DNA of 64,000 nucleotides from Bacteroidales bacterium (lineage in GTDB: Bacteria > Bacteroidota > Bacteroidia > Bacteroidales > P3). Each line of letters starts with the position of its first letter. The first letter of the stretch is position 1. The notes under the pieces were generated by a model. It saw only the letters and a list, made by a program, of their open reading frames with translations, had not been told where the DNA came from and did not search any database. A program made the position numbers and the translations under genes. This document shows, piece by piece, positions 48,232-57,941 of this stretch. The DNA is taken from contig JAFVBF010000076.1 in the NCBI GenBank assembly GCA_017480145.1, forward strand, positions 39,173 through 103,172. The letters run 5' to 3'.

Positions 48232-51200
48232 ATGGAACGGAAACTAAAAAGCAGCAAAGGGCGAATAGGAAGATTACTCGGTCTTATCGGATTGATGTTG
48301 TGGAATATGGTTTGCGGGGCACAAACGTACCCAACAACCTCTATACTGGCATCTGGAGAATGGTATAGAATGGGTATCACAAAAGAAGGGGTATATAAAA
48401 TATCGGTGGATGACATCGCAGTCCTATCAGGCAAAAAGATTAGCCAAATAGGAGTATATGGACTGACGGGAGGAATGCTGAGCGAGACAAATAGAAGCAC
48501 CGATGCAAATGACCTGATTCCCTGCCCTATCTGGGTGTATGACAACAATGGGAACGGTGTATTTGAAAACGGTGACTACCTTCTCTTTTATGCAGAAGAA
48601 GCCAATGTGTGGCGTTACGAAGAAATCACACATAGATTTCAGTATCAGAGACATGGTTACACCACAGTCAATTACTATTATATTACCACATCATCTGCAA
48701 CGCCAACAAGCATTGATACAATAAAGACCACGGAGGTTTCAAGTAATATTGTCAGCAAGCATACAGCAGTGGCCGTACATGACAACGACTTATCAAATGC
48801 CTATAACAGCGGACGCATTTATGTCGGGGAAAAATTCTCAAGCACCGTGACATCGCGCACCATAGAGATGGGTTTGACAGGAAACGGGCAAAGCGATGGC
48901 ATCAGCTGCCGTTACGCAGTATCAACTGTTAATGCCGCAGGAGCAACATTTCGCCTGAATTTAGGTAGCGAAACAGATGTACACACGATGCTATCGGAGC
49001 CAGGATATTATGAATACGTTAAAATTTTTGCTGACAATGGAGCGTCCAATCAGCATTTTACAATGACCTTCACCCCTACAGAAAACCAATCGGAAGGTTA
49101 TCTAGACTACATAGAGCTAAATGCATCACGTCCTATGCGATTTCAGGGAGGACAACAACGATTCTTACTATCACCCGAAGAAGAGGGAACCTGTACGTAT
49201 CAATTAGCGACTACAACAAAATCCATGAGGATATGGGCCATTGGAGAGCCGACTACCGTACACGAAATTTCACCCCTATTCTCCGATGAAGGGGATGCCC
49301 TGTTTCAGATTACCGGGAACGGTCCGCATCGGATTGTCGCCTTTGACGAGAATGAATACCTAACCCCCGAGAGCATTCGCTCCGTTGAGAATCAAAACCT
49401 TCATGCGCTACGGGATATTGACTATGTGATAGTCACACATCCTAATTACATACGACAGGCAGAGAGACTGGCAGACCTACACCGAAAAGAGGACATGATG
49501 ACCGTGTCCGTAGTAACTGACGAGCAAGTTTACAACGAGTTTTCCGCCGGCAAGCAAGACCCTATGGCCATACGGGGGCTGATGCGAATGCTATGGAATC
49601 GAGCCCAAGAGAGCAATGACATACGCCAACCACGATATCTATTACTATTCGGGAAAGGGACATATGACAACCGCAATATAGAAGGACATAATGAGACCAC
49701 CATTGTGACATACGAAAGCGTAAATTCATACCATGAAACAAATTCATATGGAAGTGACGATATGTTTGGATATCTGGAGAATGGGGAGAGCGGTATGGGT
49801 GGAGACGACTTGGATATAGGCATAGGGCGCCTGCCTGCCCATAATGAAGACGAAGCAACACACATGGTAGAAAAAATAGAACGATACATCCATCGCAGTG
49901 ATTTGGATAGAAGCGACATAAGAAGTGATTGGCGTACGTACGTAACACTATTGGCTGACGATGCTGACCCTTCGGCTCCAGGCGATACCATTTTTGTCCA
50001 TTCGGCAGAAAATCTGGCCAATGCTATCAAAAAAAACCATCCTAACATCAATATTGAACGTATCTATGCAGATGCCTATGTGCAGCAGTCAGGTGCTATC
50101 GGGTCATACTATCCCGATGTGAACAATGCGCTAACAAAGCGAATGAACAGCGGGAGCCTACTAACAAACTATATAGGCCATGGGTCAATGAAATATATCG
50201 GCACAGAACGGTATATATCGTTTTCGGATATAGCGAGTTACACAAACAAAGAGCAACAGACCTTCTTCGTCAGCAGCACCTGCACCTATGGTAACTATGA
50301 CCAACCAGGGGATGTCTGCGGGGCAGAAATGTTTCTGCTGGCTGACGGTGGTGCCGTCGGATTCATCACTGCATCTAGACCCATATACCATACGGAAGTA
50401 TTCAATACAGATTTATGCAATCGACTACTGTACGCAGGCAACAGCATTGGAGATGCCCTACGAGAGGCGAAAAACAACACATCCGTATCACACAGCATAC
50501 TGCTATTAGGAGACCCAGCCATGCAATTGTCGCTACCCAGGCACCAAGTGGTGGTGACAGCAATCAACCAACATCCTATTGACACTATTTTTTCCGATAG
50601 CGCATCGGCATTGTCGGAAGTTACTATCAGCGGAGAAGTGCAGGGGGCTGACGGTTTAAAGATTGAAGACTTTACAGGGAATCTATACGCCACTGTGTTT
50701 GACAGAGAGACTCAAGCACGAACCTTAGCTAATGACAATGAGGGTAGCGAAGTAATATTCTCCCAACAGAAGAACATCCTATTTAAAGGAACAACGCCAG
50801 TAAGCAAAGGTCGATTTGAATACAAATTCACTGTGCCCAGAGATATAAACTACACTTATGCGCAGGGGAAACTAAGCCATTTTGCCCACAGCGGAACCGA
50901 CGATGCCTATGGAAGCTACTCAAATTTATATTTTGGTGGTTTTGATACCTCAGCAGCCTATGAAGAGCTTAGGCCAAAGATACGTCTGTATCTAAACGAC
51001 ACTAATTTTCGCAGTGGAGGGACAACCGATGCAACACCGACCCTATATGCCCTGCTGAGTGACAGCGTAGGGATCAATGCCCTCGGCACAGGTTTGGGAC
51101 ACGATATTACAGCCATTATAGACGGAAGAGGAAATAGCGTGACCGTCCTGAATGATTTTTACCAAACTGATTTGAGAGATAATCGTGCCGGCGTAGTGCA

Positions 51201-51624
51201 ATACACCTTGCCAAGTCTATCAGAGGGATATCACACGCTAACACTGAAAGCCTGGAATATATACAATTATTCCAATAGCGCAACAATAGAATTCTACGTA
51301 AGCAAGAATGACGAAATAGAGGTGTCTAAATTCTATGCATACCCAAATCCGAGCAAAGGAAACAGCCAGATACGTGTGGAGCACAATAGTCCTAAAGACA
51401 TCAAAAAAGCCCAAATTGACATCTACAATCACAGAGGTCAAAGAGTTAACACCTTGCATCCAACTGTGGCTGAAGGCTCGTATGTGGCAGGTCCCGTGAC
51501 TTGGGACTTTACGGCCGAAAATGGCGTGGCATTGCCCAACGGGATATATGTAGCAAGACTGACACTAACAACCGTAGAGGGAGCAGAAATACACAAAACG
51601 ACTAAAATTGTCAAAATACAATAA
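48232..51624 (+). CDS. porU: T9SS signal peptidase/sortase PorU (C25 family)
   Basis: 1130 aa from the ATG at 48232; an in-frame TTG at 48223 is three codons earlier. The C25 fold carries His650 in YIGHGSMKYIGTERY and Cys684 in FFVSSTCTYGNYDQPGD, positions close to those known for P. gingivalis PorU. The N-terminal part holds TYPTTSILASGEWYRMGI. The C-terminus keeps its own T9SS-type domain: FYAYPNPSKGN, IDIYNHRGQRV and LPNGIYVARLTLTT. PorU cuts sorting domains from cargo and links the cargo to A-LPS on the cell surface. It shares the porP promoter region. Confidence 0.95.
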   Translation: MERKLKSSKGRIGRLLGLIGLMLWNMVCGAQTYPTTSILASGEWYRMGITKEGVYKISVDDIAVLSGKKISQIGVYGLTGGMLSETNRSTDANDLIPCPIWVYDNNGNGVFENGDYLLFYAEEANVWRYEEITHRFQYQRHGYTTVNYYYITTSSATPTSIDTIKTTEVSSNIVSKHTAVAVHDNDLSNAYNSGRIYVGEKFSSTVTSRTIEMGLTGNGQSDGISCRYAVSTVNAAGATFRLNLGSETDVHTMLSEPGYYEYVKIFADNGASNQHFTMTFTPTENQSEGYLDYIELNASRPMRFQGGQQRFLLSPEEEGTCTYQLATTTKSMRIWAIGEPTTVHEISPLFSDEGDALFQITGNGPHRIVAFDENEYLTPESIRSVENQNLHALRDIDYVIVTHPNYIRQAERLADLHRKEDMMTVSVVTDEQVYNEFSAGKQDPMAIRGLMRMLWNRAQESNDIRQPRYLLLFGKGTYDNRNIEGHNETTIVTYESVNSYHETNSYGSDDMFGYLENGESGMGGDDLDIGIGRLPAHNEDEATHMVEKIERYIHRSDLDRSDIRSDWRTYVTLLADDADPSAPGDTIFVHSAENLANAIKKNHPNINIERIYADAYVQQSGAIGSYYPDVNNALTKRMNSGSLLTNYIGHGSMKYIGTERYISFSDIASYTNKEQQTFFVSSTCTYGNYDQPGDVCGAEMFLLADGGAVGFITASRPIYHTEVFNTDLCNRLLYAGNSIGDALREAKNNTSVSHSILLLGDPAMQLSLPRHQVVVTAINQHPIDTIFSDSASALSEVTISGEVQGADGLKIEDFTGNLYATVFDRETQARTLANDNEGSEVIFSQQKNILFKGTTPVSKGRFEYKFTVPRDINYTYAQGKLSHFAHSGTDDAYGSYSNLYFGGFDTSAAYEELRPKIRLYLNDTNFRSGGTTDATPTLYALLSDSVGINALGTGLGHDITAIIDGRGNSVTVLNDFYQTDLRDNRAGVVQYTLPSLSEGYHTLTLKAWNIYNYSNSATIEFYVSKNDEIEVSKFYAYPNPSKGNSQIRVEHNSPKDIKKAQIDIYNHRGQRVNTLHPTVAEGSYVAGPVTWDFTAENGVALPNGIYVARLTLTTVEGAEIHKTTKIVKIQ

Positions 51625-51629
51625 AAAAC

Positions 51630-51658
51630 GGCTTGATTCTATTTCTATGAATCAAGCC
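51630..51658. terminator. Terminator between porU and the propeller gene
   Basis: GGCTTGATTC pairs with GAATCAAGCC around a 9-nt loop. On the minus strand it is followed by GTTTTTTATT, a good T-run; on the plus strand by TTAATATT, which is weaker. It separates two convergent genes. Confidence 0.8.
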
Positions 51659-51685
51659 TTAATATTCATACGCACAGACCAAAAC

Positions 51686-52936
51686 TCACTTTAAATTAAA
51701 CTGTAACGTTTTATCTGTGCGAGCGGTCTTGACACGAAGATGATATAGTTTGCGAGGCATCTTTGAAATGTTGATTCTCGCACCTTTTTTGTAGTGCGGA
51801 ATATGGCGAATGGAGACGTGATTGGCATCAAAGAACTCGACATCAGCTTCTGGGCTATCAAATAGAATGGTGACATAGCCCTGATCAAGATAGGGAACAA
51901 CCCTGACTCTTTCCTCTCCCATAGCATCCACCGTTTGCGAGGAAGGGGCATCCGCACTGGCGATGGATGCAGGAAACTCATAGCCTGAAAGCCGTGCAAT
52001 GCCAGAGAGGTCATAGCCGACATAAACATCATTTTTGCTATCAATGACAAGAGAGGTGATATTGCTCTTGGGCAGGTTATTTTTAGCAGGAGTAAAGGAA
52101 TCCCAACGGCCTTTGCGATCAAAGACGGCGACACCTTCATTGGTGCCAATCCACAGCCAGCCTCGGGAATCCATCGCCATAGCATTGATTTGAGTGCCTG
52201 GCAAAGGGCTATTAGAACTGGTATACTTAGTCCAATTCTCACCATCAAAACGGCACAGTCCGCCCAAGGTTCCGACCCACTTGACATCCTGATCATCTAT
52301 GACAACGGCAGGCACAATAAGATCTGCTATGCCACTATTTTCTGGAGTATAAGACACCCACCGCCGGCCATTGAACATACCTAACCCCCCATTGGTGCCT
52401 ATCCACTTTCGATTACGCTGATCGATGGCAGCACAGAGGACAAAATCGCTGGGCAGCCCCGAGTCATTGGGGGTCATGAGTTCCCATGTTTTGTTGTCGT
52501 AGCGGACCAGGCCGATAAGAGTAACGCCAATCCATTTGACATCGTTATTGTCGATGGCGATATCGCCGATGAACTTCATTTTGAGACGGCGAGCCTCTGC
52601 CTCATGTTCTTTCCAATTAGAGCCATCGAACTCGATGACACCATAATCATCGGTCCCCACCCAAAGGACACCATTCTTATCGATAGTAAGGCAGTTGACT
52701 GACTGCTCTTTGAGTTTCTTATTGAACATAGCATAATCAGTCCAAGTGTTGCGTCCTGAGAGTCGACAAAGACCGTTGGTAGTACCTACCCATAGATAAT
52801 TGTTATCTGCTGCCATGGCAAGCACAGTATTGCCATTAATATCGCAGGAACTGGTGTTGTAAAACCGCCATGTTCCCTGAGCAGAAAGAGCCATGGAAGG
52901 AAAGATGACGGAAAGGAAAATGAGGATAGGTTTCAT
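51686..52936 (-). CDS. Exported seven-bladed beta-propeller protein, PorZ-like half-size form
   Basis: 416 aa from the ATG at 52936 (MKPILIFLSVIFPSMALSAQ, signal peptide). Seven propeller repeats about 43-45 residues apart each contain W[VI]G...G[LV] or a variant: LWVGTTNGL, LWVGTDDYGV, KWIGVTLIGL, KWIGTNGGL, KWVGTLGGL, LWIGTNEGV and VYVGYDLSGI. That is one complete propeller of the Reg_prop class. The C-terminal ~80 residues end in KLYHLRVKTARTDKTLQFNLK, similar to the last strands of a T9SS sorting domain but without a YPNP motif. PorZ, by contrast, has two propellers (~780 aa). It lies convergent to porU. Confidence 0.8.
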   Translation of the reverse strand: MKPILIFLSVIFPSMALSAQGTWRFYNTSSCDINGNTVLAMAADNNYLWVGTTNGLCRLSGRNTWTDYAMFNKKLKEQSVNCLTIDKNGVLWVGTDDYGVIEFDGSNWKEHEAEARRLKMKFIGDIAIDNNDVKWIGVTLIGLVRYDNKTWELMTPNDSGLPSDFVLCAAIDQRNRKWIGTNGGLGMFNGRRWVSYTPENSGIADLIVPAVVIDDQDVKWVGTLGGLCRFDGENWTKYTSSNSPLPGTQINAMAMDSRGWLWIGTNEGVAVFDRKGRWDSFTPAKNNLPKSNITSLVIDSKNDVYVGYDLSGIARLSGYEFPASIASADAPSSQTVDAMGEERVRVVPYLDQGYVTILFDSPEADVEFFDANHVSIRHIPHYKKGARINISKMPRKLYHLRVKTARTDKTLQFNLK

Positions 52937-52971
52937 GGATTGAATGGACTTTGGATACAGCATAGGGAAAA

Positions 52972-54243
52972 TCAAGTTTTATGCTTCTCTTTCTTGGCTG
53001 CTGGGAAAAGAATATTGTTTAGAATAAGTCGATAGCCTGGGGAGTTGGGGTATAGGTTGAGATCCGTAGGAGGGTCGCCAACAAAATGACGATAGTCTTC
53101 AGGGTCGTGCCCCCCCAAGAAAGTCCATGTGCCTTTGCCAAACTCGCCATGCAGATAGCGGACTTCCGCCAATTCCTTATTCTCACCCAAGATGAGAGCA
53201 GATGTCTTGACCGTCTCCTTACGGAAGGCCGTGGTCTGCCCCATAAAGCCATGTACGATGCGGGTATGATTTTGCGTGAGCATGGTGGGGATCCAATCCC
53301 ACTTAGCAGAGAACTCGAAAAGAGTAAAAAAATCCGTTTTCTCGTTGACTGCCCGCTGGTGTGCGCGACCATCTATATCGATGGTTGATATCTCGTATTC
53401 GGCAGGATTGGTACTGATTCGAAAATCCTTGAATGCAAAAGTTTTGGAGAAATCCAGTTGGCTTTGGGCATCGGGCTGCATGGGGTCTCCATCGAACATT
53501 ACATCACAAATGTCCACATTCTCAGCGGCAAGGGCGACATCATAGCTGTCGGGTGCGGAACACATGGCGAAAAGGAATCCTCCTCCCATGACAAAATCAC
53601 GGATTTTATGTACCACACCGAGCTTGAGGAGAGACACCTTGCTGTAACCTAACTTATGAGCCATCGCCTCTTGAGCGCGCACATCCTCAACATACCACTG
53701 TTGATTGCGATAGCTACCCCAGAACTTGCCATACTGACCGGTGAAATCTTCGTGATGAAGATGAAGCCAGTCGTAGGTGGGCAAAACGCCACCTATGACC
53801 TCCTCGTCATATACCACATCGTAGGGAATCTCGGCATAGGTAAGGACAAGCGTCACAGCATCATCCCAGGGCAGTTTGTTTTTGGGTGAATAGACAGCAA
53901 TCCTGGGTGCCTTTTGCAGCTTGACAGCATCCATATTGACCGCAGGGTCGGCAATGTAGGAGAGGATGGACGACGACTGTCCATCAGCAATGCTCTCGCA
54001 AGAGACCCCTCGCAGGCGGCATTCGCGTTCGATGGCATCAGCATACTTCATCATAAACGTGCCACCACGATAGTTGAGCAGCCACGTCACCTCCACTTCA
54101 CGTTCCAAAGCCCAATAGGCCACTCCATAAGCCTTCAAATGATTTTTTTGCGCATCGTCCATAGGGATGAGCAAATAGGCGGCGAACGAGCGTCCGCAGG
54201 GCATCAGAAGACACGCTAACAAGAGGACTCGGAGTATTTTCAT
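52972..54243 (-). CDS. Exported protein of the Bacteroidota family annotated as asparagine synthetase B
   Basis: 423 aa from the ATG at 54243 (MKILRVLLLACLL; signal peptide). It matches the family that opens with AAYLLIPMDDAQKNHLKAYG and VTWLLNYRGGTFMM; databases call it asparagine synthetase B, but I see no PP-loop or Cys2 glutaminase site, so that name is almost certainly wrong. The central part (KNKLPWDDAVTLVLTYAEIPYDVVYD, GGGFLFAMCSAPDS) resembles a glutamine amidotransferase-like or BPL_LplA2-like fold. Its periplasmic location and 35-bp spacing to the propeller gene suggest a shared envelope task. Confidence 0.75.
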   Translation of the reverse strand: MKILRVLLLACLLMPCGRSFAAYLLIPMDDAQKNHLKAYGVAYWALEREVEVTWLLNYRGGTFMMKYADAIERECRLRGVSCESIADGQSSSILSYIADPAVNMDAVKLQKAPRIAVYSPKNKLPWDDAVTLVLTYAEIPYDVVYDEEVIGGVLPTYDWLHLHHEDFTGQYGKFWGSYRNQQWYVEDVRAQEAMAHKLGYSKVSLLKLGVVHKIRDFVMGGGFLFAMCSAPDSYDVALAAENVDICDVMFDGDPMQPDAQSQLDFSKTFAFKDFRISTNPAEYEISTIDIDGRAHQRAVNEKTDFFTLFEFSAKWDWIPTMLTQNHTRIVHGFMGQTTAFRKETVKTSALILGENKELAEVRYLHGEFGKGTWTFLGGHDPEDYRHFVGDPPTDLNLYPNSPGYRLILNNILFPAAKKEKHKT

Positions 54244-54338
54244 GATAAAAAAGAGAGCCAATATCTGATTAAAAACGTGTTTCCACGCAATTTAGTCTAT
54301 TTTACAGACATAAACACATCAAACTTGAATCAGTTCTA

Positions 54339-57300
54339 TTATGCGGTAAGTGCCTGTAGCAGTTCGTTGGCATGGGATATGGTGGTGACGGGAGCGAACG
54401 TGAGCGTAAGGCGCTCTGAGGTTTCCTTCAGCCGAGCCTCCTTTGGGTGAGACTGCACGTAGCGAATCATTTTCATAAAGTTGAGAGACTGATAGAAGGG
54501 GTTGTCCTGACTGGAGACAAAATAACAGAGCATCTTGTCTTGCTTAAGTACTAAACGTTCAATTCCAAACTCCTTGCAACGCTGACGAAGAGTAATGGTA
54601 GCAATAAGCTCCTCAGTGCAGGTAGGGATGGGGCCAAAGCGATCAACGAGACGTTCACGAAAGCCCTGCAGTTCCTGTTCTGTGGACATACTATTTAATT
54701 CTTTATAGAGTACCAGACGCTCCGTACCGCTGGAGACATAATCATCGGGCAACATGACCTCCAAGTCGGTCTCTATGAGGCATTCTCGAACGTAGTTTTT
54801 ATCGCGTTCACGTTCCTCCTGAAATAGTTCCTTGAAGTCGGTTTCCTTGAGTTCTTCAATGGCTTCATTGAGAATCTTGTGATACATATCGTATCCAATG
54901 TCGCTGATAAAACCACTCTGTTCGGCACCAAGGATATTGCCAGCCCCCCTAATGTCGAGGTCTCGCATGGCAATATTGAATCCGCTACCAATGGAGCTAA
55001 ATTCCTCTATGGCTTTCATCCGTTTCTGAGCCTCGGAGGTAAGCACGCTGAATGAAGGTATCAGCATATAGCAAAAGGCCTTACGGTTGCTGCGTCCCAC
55101 TCGTCCACGCATCTGATGAAGACCACTAAGGCCAAAATTCTGCGCATTATTTATTATCATGGTGTTAGCATTAGGAATGTCTAACCCATTTTCGACAATA
55201 GAGGTAGAAACAAGCACGTCCAACTCGCCTTCAAGGAACTGCATCAAACGCTCTTCCACCAGTTTGCCATCCATCTGCCCATGGGCGATAGCGACTCTGG
55301 CATCGGGAACCAAGCGCTGAACAAGCCCTGCCATCTCAGGTAGATTTTCCACCCTATTGCTTACAAAAAATGTCTGTCCACCGCGAGACATCTCATAAAG
55401 AATTGCATCACGGATGACCTCCTCACTAAAAGGACAAAGTTCCGTTTCAATAGGCTGGCGATTGGGCGGTGGAGTCTGGATGACACTCAGATCACGTGCC
55501 CCCATAAGAGAGAACTGCAAGGTTCGAGGGATGGGCGTTGCCGTGAGCGTCAAACAGTCCACATTAACCTTCATCTGACGTAATTTTTCCTTGGCACTGA
55601 CGCCAAACTTCTGTTCCTCGTCAATAACCAGCAATCCCAAATCCTTAAATTTCAAATTCTTGTTAAGCATAGCATGGGTACCGATAAGGATATCCAACTT
55701 GCCCTCAGAAGCCTCCCGATAGATGCGGTTTTTATCTTTGGTAGATCGGAATCGGTTAAGGTAGTCGATATTGACAGGCAAACCCTTAAGGCGTTCACTG
55801 AAAGTATTGTAATGCTGAAAAGCAAGAATCGTATTAGGGACCAGTACAGCGACCTGCTTACTATCGCACACCGCCTTGAAAGCTGCCCGGATGGCTATCT
55901 CGGTCTTACCGAACCCCACATCGCCACAAACAAGGCGATCCATAGGTGCAGAAGCCTCCATGTCACGTTTTACATCAATCGTGGCTTTAAGCTGGTCGGG
56001 GGTGTCCTCGTATATAAACGAGGCTTCGAGTTCATGCTGCAGATAGCTGTCGCCGCTGAAAGCAAAACCCTTGGTAGCCTTACGCTTGGCATAGAGGGCA
56101 ATGAGATCTTTGGCAATATCTTTGACCTGCTTCTTCGTCTTTTGCTTAAGTACCTGCCAACTGCTGCTGCCCAAGCGATTGAGCGTTGGAGCCACACCAT
56201 CCTTGCCCACATAGCGACTGATTTTATGCAGACCGTGAATGCTGATATAGAGGACATCATTATTCTTGTACATCAAACGGATGACCTCTTGCGTGCGCCC
56301 ATTGGTTGTAATCTTTTCCAATCCGCTGAAACGGCCTACACCATAATCTATGTGCGTAACAAAATCACCTGGCTTGAGCTCGAATAGTTCTTTGAGGGTC
56401 ATGGCCTCGCGATTCTGACGCAAGTCACGCACAGTGTATTTATGATAGCGTTCAAAAATCTCGTGGTCCGTAAAACAAAGCAGGTGCTCGTCATGGTCGA
56501 TAAACCCTTTGTTGAGAGAGCAAGACAATGCCTGAATCGATGAATTTTCCTCTCCCAAATGAGCTCCGCGCACACGAAATTCATCACTTTCGAAAATCTT
56601 GTTTAGACGATTGAGTTGCGACTCATTACCCACCGCGATATACATCCGATAGCCTTTTTCGGCATAGTCATTGAGACTACGAGCCAACAAATCAAACTGC
56701 TTGTTGAAAACAGGCTGAGCCTCGCTATGAGCAGCCACAACCTGCGCATTGCTAAAGAACGAACTATTGCCCGATTCGACAATACGACATTCTAATAATC
56801 CCTTCAGAAAGTCATTAGCGGAGCAATAAAGTTCTTCTGGTGATTTGGGCTGATAGGCCACGCCCAATTCTCCCTGTTTTTTGAGTTGCTCGTATTGCAT
56901 ACGCGCATTGGCAAACACGCTCTCAATAGTTTCGCTGACAAACATCAATCCCTGCACCCAAGCCACATCATTGCCATCAAAATATGACGTTAGCGGTACC
57001 TTGGACTCCACTGTGACAGTCTCATGCTGGCGTGCTTCGAGATTAGGCAGTATGGTAATCTGCTCATAAGGACGGATGGACAACTGTGTGGCCGGATCGA
57101 AAGTGCGCAAAGAATCCACCTCATCGTCAAACAACTCTATACGGAATGGATTTTCATTGGCGAACGAGAAAACATCCACGATGCCTCCGCGCACAGCATA
57201 CTGTCCTGGTTCTACCACGAAATCGACACGTTCGAACTCATAGTCCTGCATCACATCTATCAGAAAATCCACATCCAATTTGGAGTTCCGGCTAATCTGC

Positions 57301-57755
57301 AGCGTGTTGCGCGTAAGGGTTTGACGGCTGACCACCTTCTCGCACAGAGCCTCAGGATAAGTGACAACCGTCAGACGGCGACCCGAATTGAGCTGCTTCA
57401 CCACCTCGGAACGCATCAGCACATTAGCGTTGTCCACTTCATCGGAATCGCTGCGCGAAGCGACATAAGGACGACGATAGGTTGTTGGGAAAAGTAGTAC
57501 CCGCTTGGTATCGATTTCGCCCTCACGTTCATCAAGCAAAGTCTCAATATCGTTCAGCAGATAGTACGCCTCCTCCTTGTTGCCAGCAATAAGAAGCTGG
57601 CGAACATCAGGACGGAGCAGCGATAGAGAAGCAGAAAGGACTGCCTGAAGCGAGCCAGAAAGACCATTCAAATGCAAACGGTTGTGGCCTTCCTCCATAA
57701 GCCTTAGCATCTGGACTACCACGGCAGACTCCTTGTATATCTCTGTTTGTAACAT
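54339..57755 (-). CDS. mfd: Transcription-repair coupling factor Mfd
   Basis: 1138 aa from the ATG at 57755 (MLQTEIYKESAVV). It removes RNA polymerase stalled at lesions and recruits UvrA. Order: UvrB-like N-terminal domain, RNA-polymerase-interacting domain (GDFVTHIDYGVGRFSGLEK), then RecG-type translocase with Walker A GDVGFGKTEIAIRAAFKA, DEEQ box LVIDEEQKFGV and motif TATPIPRTL, and a C-terminal TRCF domain. Open frame upstream of the start crosses the promoter and is rejected. It is transcribed alone. Confidence 0.96.
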   Translation of the reverse strand: MLQTEIYKESAVVVQMLRLMEEGHNRLHLNGLSGSLQAVLSASLSLLRPDVRQLLIAGNKEEAYYLLNDIETLLDEREGEIDTKRVLLFPTTYRRPYVASRSDSDEVDNANVLMRSEVVKQLNSGRRLTVVTYPEALCEKVVSRQTLTRNTLQISRNSKLDVDFLIDVMQDYEFERVDFVVEPGQYAVRGGIVDVFSFANENPFRIELFDDEVDSLRTFDPATQLSIRPYEQITILPNLEARQHETVTVESKVPLTSYFDGNDVAWVQGLMFVSETIESVFANARMQYEQLKKQGELGVAYQPKSPEELYCSANDFLKGLLECRIVESGNSSFFSNAQVVAAHSEAQPVFNKQFDLLARSLNDYAEKGYRMYIAVGNESQLNRLNKIFESDEFRVRGAHLGEENSSIQALSCSLNKGFIDHDEHLLCFTDHEIFERYHKYTVRDLRQNREAMTLKELFELKPGDFVTHIDYGVGRFSGLEKITTNGRTQEVIRLMYKNNDVLYISIHGLHKISRYVGKDGVAPTLNRLGSSSWQVLKQKTKKQVKDIAKDLIALYAKRKATKGFAFSGDSYLQHELEASFIYEDTPDQLKATIDVKRDMEASAPMDRLVCGDVGFGKTEIAIRAAFKAVCDSKQVAVLVPNTILAFQHYNTFSERLKGLPVNIDYLNRFRSTKDKNRIYREASEGKLDILIGTHAMLNKNLKFKDLGLLVIDEEQKFGVSAKEKLRQMKVNVDCLTLTATPIPRTLQFSLMGARDLSVIQTPPPNRQPIETELCPFSEEVIRDAILYEMSRGGQTFFVSNRVENLPEMAGLVQRLVPDARVAIAHGQMDGKLVEERLMQFLEGELDVLVSTSIVENGLDIPNANTMIINNAQNFGLSGLHQMRGRVGRSNRKAFCYMLIPSFSVLTSEAQKRMKAIEEFSSIGSGFNIAMRDLDIRGAGNILGAEQSGFISDIGYDMYHKILNEAIEELKETDFKELFQEERERDKNYVRECLIETDLEVMLPDDYVSSGTERLVLYKELNSMSTEQELQGFRERLVDRFGPIPTCTEELIATITLRQRCKEFGIERLVLKQDKMLCYFVSSQDNPFYQSLNFMKMIRYVQSHPKEARLKETSERLTLTFAPVTTISHANELLQALTA

Positions 57756-57778
57756 TGGTAATTCATAACAAAGGGATG

Positions 57779-57786
57779 CAAAGTTA
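57779..57786 (-). promoter_or_regulatory. -7 promoter element for mfd
   Basis: Minus-strand TAACTTTG followed by CA, 23 bp upstream of the ATG at 57755. Confidence 0.6.
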
Positions 57787-57941
57787 CAAAAAAGGTAACA
57801 CAATCTGTACGAAGAAGCCACATTTCAAGCCTACCTACGAACAAGCAAGAATTCCAAAGAAGAAGATTCAGCATGGGCATTCCGAAAGCCGTGCAGCAAT
57901 AACACCCACGACTTTCCCGTTATTTAAACAAATTGATAATC

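Noticed and set aside
52972-54243. Asparagine synthetase function
   Set aside because: No Cys2 glutaminase domain or ATP pyrophosphatase motif, and the protein has a signal peptide; the common database name is not supported.
55674-56387. 237-codon plus-strand open frame opposite mfd
   Set aside because: Lies in the Mfd translocase domain; composition is that of an antisense shadow.
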